Shown here: in pieces, positions 6,782 through 8,983 of the stretch
How the letters are laid out: each line of letters opens with the position of its first letter
Numbering within the stretch: the first letter of the stretch is position 1
From: Candidatus Zixiibacteriota bacterium
Lineage (GTDB): Bacteria > Zixibacteria > MSB-5A5 > GN15 > JAAZOE01
Reading direction: 5' to 3'
Length of the DNA: 8,983 nt
NCBI GenBank assembly: GCA_012797915.1
Contig: JAAZOE010000525.1
Span: 1-8,983 of the forward strand
Made by a program: the position numbers and the translations under genes
The notes under the pieces: generated by a model
The model's database searches: none
Told to the model about the DNA's origin: nothing
What the model saw: only the letters and a program-made list of their open reading frames with translations

Positions 6782-7414
6782 ATGGATCAGGAAAAGGATA
6801 AGATAGATTCCCGCAACAAAATACTCGAAGCCGCCGCGGAAGAATTCATCGAATTTGGTTTCTCCGGGGCGCGTGTCGACCGAATTGCTACCCGGGCCCA
6901 TATCAACAAAGCGATGATCTATTACTATTTTTCCTCCAAGGAGGGGTTATACCAGGCGATCATCGACCAACATGTCGACCGCCTCGGGGACGAAGTCCAA
7001 GCCAGCATCACGGAAGCAGCTGATTTCGAGGAAAGCCTTCTGGCCATTTCCTCCATTTACATGGAGGTGTTCACCCAGCGGGCGCGGTATCTGCCGATTC
7101 TTCTGCGCGAATTCGCCTCCGGCGGCGGACGGTTGCGCAACTCCCTGCAACGGATGACCTCGGAGCGAGGTTTACCCGCGATGTTCATGCGGATGCTTGA
7201 GGAGGGGAAGAAGGCCGGACGATTCCGGGAAGGCGACAGCCGACAGGCGTTGATTTCCTTCATTGGTATGAATCTGTTCTATCTGTTGTTTGCCCCGATG
7301 GCCAACACGATTTGGGGGATACAGGATGAAGAAGCGTTTCGGAAACAACGGCCGCACGAGGTGGTGGAGCTGTTCCTGCGCGGCATCGAAAGGCGGGATC
7401 GTCATGTCGAGTAA
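6782..7414 (+). CDS. TetR/AcrR-family transcriptional repressor
   Basis: This 210-residue protein has the usual length and layout of a TetR-family regulator. The N-terminal DNA-binding domain (about 10-58) contains the helix-turn-helix 'RVDRIATRAHINKAMIYYYF' (31-50) followed by 'SSKEGLY', a hallmark of the family. The C-terminal helical part (about 70-205, with 'RARYLPILLREFASGGG') would form the ligand pocket and dimer interface. It begins a tightly packed efflux operon and probably represses it through the palindrome just upstream. The ligand cannot be predicted. The ATG at 6782 is chosen over the TTG at 6773, which lies inside the palindrome. Neither has a Shine-Dalgarno sequence, which is unusual in a window where the other starts have one. 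The end overlaps the next gene by 11 bp. Confidence 0.92.
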   Translation: MDQEKDKIDSRNKILEAAAEEFIEFGFSGARVDRIATRAHINKAMIYYYFSSKEGLYQAIIDQHVDRLGDEVQASITEAADFEESLLAISSIYMEVFTQRARYLPILLREFASGGGRLRNSLQRMTSERGLPAMFMRMLEEGKKAGRFREGDSRQALISFIGMNLFYLLFAPMANTIWGIQDEEAFRKQRPHEVVELFLRGIERRDRHVE

Positions 7415-8723
7415 ATCGTCGGTGATCCGAATGCTTATCGCCCTGGTCTTGGCGGCGACGGTTATTCCATCCGCCCAGGCGACGGATCTTTCCCTGCGGG
7501 ATGCGATCGCTCGCGCGCTGGCTCACGGCTACGGCATCCAATCGGCCGCGGCCGATTCCGCCGCCGCCGCCGACCGCCATCGGGCCGCGCGAACGCTTCG
7601 CTATCCCACCCTGTCGCTTGACGCGCGGTCGTTCTATCTCAGTTACGTCCCCAAGCTTTCATTGCCGTTCGCCACGATGGAACTGGGGACGAAGGAAAAT
7701 TATCAGGCTGATGTCAAACTGTCCTTGCCGCTTTACACGGGTGGACGGCTGACCCATTCGATTGCCGCCGCCCGGCAGACCAGCCTGGCCGAATCCTCGC
7801 GGCTGGAGGCGGAACGGATGGCCGTCGCCGCCCAGGTTCGTCGAGCGTATTTCAATCTCATGTTGGCATCATCGGCCGTCGACATCGCCGCCGCCTCGCG
7901 GCAACGGTTGACCATCATCCGTTCGACGGTGCAGGATTTTTACGACAACGGCCTGGCCGATTCCATCGATGTCCTTGATGCGCAGGCGGCGGTGGTCAAA
8001 GCGGGCCGGGCGGCCGACCAGGCCGCTACCGGCCGCCGGAATGCGGCCGTCTCCCTGGCCACCCTGATCGGGACGCCCGACGATACGGCACTGACGCCGA
8101 CGGAGCCTTTGTCCTACGGCGAACTGCCGGATGTGGAAACGCTGACTATTCCGGCCGACATCCCCCGTCCCGAGCTGAAACGATTGGATCATATCATCGC
8201 CGCCTCTGACCAGACCGCCGCGCTGGCCTTGGCCGAGTATGTTCCCACGCTGGCCGGATTCGGCGGGTATTCGGTCGGCAAACCGAACAAGGATATGTTT
8301 AACAAAACCTGGAACGATTATTTCAGCGCCGGCCTGAGCCTGACCTGGGACTTGAACCTCGGCCGGAAAACCGCCCGGAACGCCTCGGCCGCCCGGCAGA
8401 CGGCCCGATCGGCACGTCTGACCCGGCAATCGTTACAAGAGTCTATGACGACTCAGGCGGTGACGGCCCTCAACAATCTGAAGCAGGCATATGCCACGTT
8501 GGGAACCGCCGCGGCCGAGCATGATATCGCCGGCCGCAAATTTAATCTTGCCCGGCAAAAGCACAAGGCCGGGGAATTGACGGTCAACCGCCTGCTGGAG
8601 ATGGAGCTGGAGTTGACGGTTTCCGAACAACAAAACCGGTCGGCGGTCATCCAGTATTACCAGGCCTGGACCGAGTATCTGTATGCCATCGGTTCGTCCG
8701 ATATTTATGGAGGTCTTCGATGA
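7404..8723 (+). CDS. TolC-family outer membrane efflux protein
   Basis: This 439-residue protein should form the trimeric outer-membrane channel of a tripartite efflux pump or type I-like exporter. A clear Sec signal peptide opens the protein: a hydrophobic stretch (about 10-22) and an 'AQA' cleavage site after residue 26, followed by 'TDLSLRDAIARAL', the typical first helix of the mature family. Two outer-membrane-efflux repeats follow (about 28-220 and 240-430), with beta-strand motifs 'LSLPLYTGGR' near 107-116 and 'LSLTWDLNLG' in the second repeat, and long alanine- and glutamine-rich helices. Length is slightly below E. coli TolC. The ATG at 7404 is chosen because the signal peptide begins there and AGGCGG lies 7 bases upstream. 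The in-frame ATG at 7290 would add an unrelated 38-residue piece read out of the tetR gene. Translational coupling to tetR is likely. Confidence 0.93.
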   Translation: MSSKSSVIRMLIALVLAATVIPSAQATDLSLRDAIARALAHGYGIQSAAADSAAAADRHRAARTLRYPTLSLDARSFYLSYVPKLSLPFATMELGTKENYQADVKLSLPLYTGGRLTHSIAAARQTSLAESSRLEAERMAVAAQVRRAYFNLMLASSAVDIAAASRQRLTIIRSTVQDFYDNGLADSIDVLDAQAAVVKAGRAADQAATGRRNAAVSLATLIGTPDDTALTPTEPLSYGELPDVETLTIPADIPRPELKRLDHIIAASDQTAALALAEYVPTLAGFGGYSVGKPNKDMFNKTWNDYFSAGLSLTWDLNLGRKTARNASAARQTARSARLTRQSLQESMTTQAVTALNNLKQAYATLGTAAAEHDIAGRKFNLARQKHKAGELTVNRLLEMELELTVSEQQNRSAVIQYYQAWTEYLYAIGSSDIYGGLR

Positions 8724-8983
8724 ACAGAATCCTGATGATCCTCTGCGCGCTCCCGCTGTTGGCCGTCGCCTCCTGCGGCCGGAATACCGCCGTCCCCGGC
8801 GGTTCCGGTTTGATCGAGGCCACCGAGGTGACTATCTCCTCCGAAACCTCCGGGCGGATCGAGAGAGTATACGTCGACGAAGGGGATCGCCTTCTGCCGG
8901 GCGACACCATCGCCCTGATCGACACGGTGACGCTGTCGCTCAAGCTGCGTCAAGCCGAGGCGATGAAGGCGGCGGCGGAAACC
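8720..8983 (+). CDS. HlyD/AcrA-type membrane fusion lipoprotein (3' partial)
   Basis: The frame runs from the ATG at 8720 to the right edge without a stop (88 codons). The start overlaps the tolC-family stop as ATGA and has GGAGG at 8709-8713 with 6-base spacing. The N-terminus is a lipoprotein signal: hydrophobic LLAVA and a lipobox V-A-S-C with the lipid-bearing Cys19. From about residue 32 the 'GLIEATEVTISSETSGRI' segment followed by 'VYVDEGDRLLPGDTIALID' is the biotinyl-lipoyl-like half motif of periplasmic adaptors, and the start of the coiled-coil hairpin follows ('LKLRQAEAMKAAAE'). The protein would link an inner-membrane pump to the TolC-like channel. Lipid anchoring is common in RND adaptors and also occurs with ABC pumps, so the pump class stays open until the next gene is read. 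Confidence 0.88.
   Translation, partial: MNRILMILCALPLLAVASCGRNTAVPGGSGLIEATEVTISSETSGRIERVYVDEGDRLLPGDTIALIDTVTLSLKLRQAEAMKAAAET

Noticed and set aside
7290..7403. Start of the TolC-family gene at the ATG at 7290
   Set aside because: The extra 38 residues are an out-of-frame reading of tetR. The signal peptide starts at 7404 and has a ribosome site just upstream.
1..8983. CRISPR array, tRNA or rRNA genes, insertion sequences, phage or defence genes
   Set aside because: I saw no regularly spaced repeats, tRNA-like cloverleaf, rRNA signature, transposase or integrase motif, or terminal inverted repeats anywhere on either strand.

Overview
The window looks like chromosomal DNA of a Gram-negative bacterium with moderately high GC. 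The likely source is an uncultured lineage of the FCB superphylum, of the Zixibacteria type. The pointers are large secreted proteins ending in dockerin-like repeats of the 'DAVYLINYLY' kind, with an N-terminal module carrying the motif 'LWVGG.V..DTLVS', and the presence of TolC-family and lipoprotein-adaptor genes, which need an outer membrane. The lineage is inferred from protein style and was not tested by any search.

Layout. (1) Positions 2-5736 hold two tandem, same-strand paralogues. Both encode very large secreted modular proteins: a conserved beta-rich N-terminal module with acidic, possibly calcium-binding runs, two fibronectin-type-III-like domains, a glutamine-amidotransferase-like alpha/beta domain without an obvious nucleophile, and a C-terminal pair of dockerin-like EF-hand repeats. 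The first copy runs off the left edge and lacks about 32 codons, including its signal peptide. The second is complete, with a signal peptide and a GTG start. A 194-bp gap separates them. (2) Positions 5690-6601 on the minus strand encode a MutY/HhH-GPD adenine-glycosylase-like protein with no cysteine at all. It therefore has no Fe-S cluster, and it ends in a winged-helix-like region where classical MutY has its 8-oxoG recognition domain. Its 3' end overlaps the second paralogue convergently by 47 bp. (3) Positions 6602-6781 form a compact divergent control region. It has a near-consensus sigma-70 promoter (TTGACA, 17-bp spacer, TATTAT), a 25-bp operator-like palindrome over the predicted transcription start, and a 13-bp perfect palindrome just upstream of the -35 box. 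(4) Positions 6782-8983 form a tightly packed operon: a TetR-family repressor, a TolC-family outer-membrane efflux protein and a lipoprotein HlyD/AcrA-type adaptor cut by the right edge. The genes overlap by 11 and 4 bp. An inner-membrane pump gene (ABC or RND) is expected just beyond the window.

How the parts work together. The efflux operon reads as a self-regulated export system: TetR probably binds the palindrome at its own promoter and releases on binding an unknown ligand, switching on all three genes. The tandem secreted proteins appear unrelated to it, and their role (surface attachment, binding or scaffolding) cannot be read from the sequence. I saw no RNA genes, CRISPR array, transposase or phage genes. 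Nothing here is clearly a new defence or mobile system. The most distinctive items are the paired dockerin-type proteins, the Fe-S-free glycosylase and the compact divergent regulatory region.
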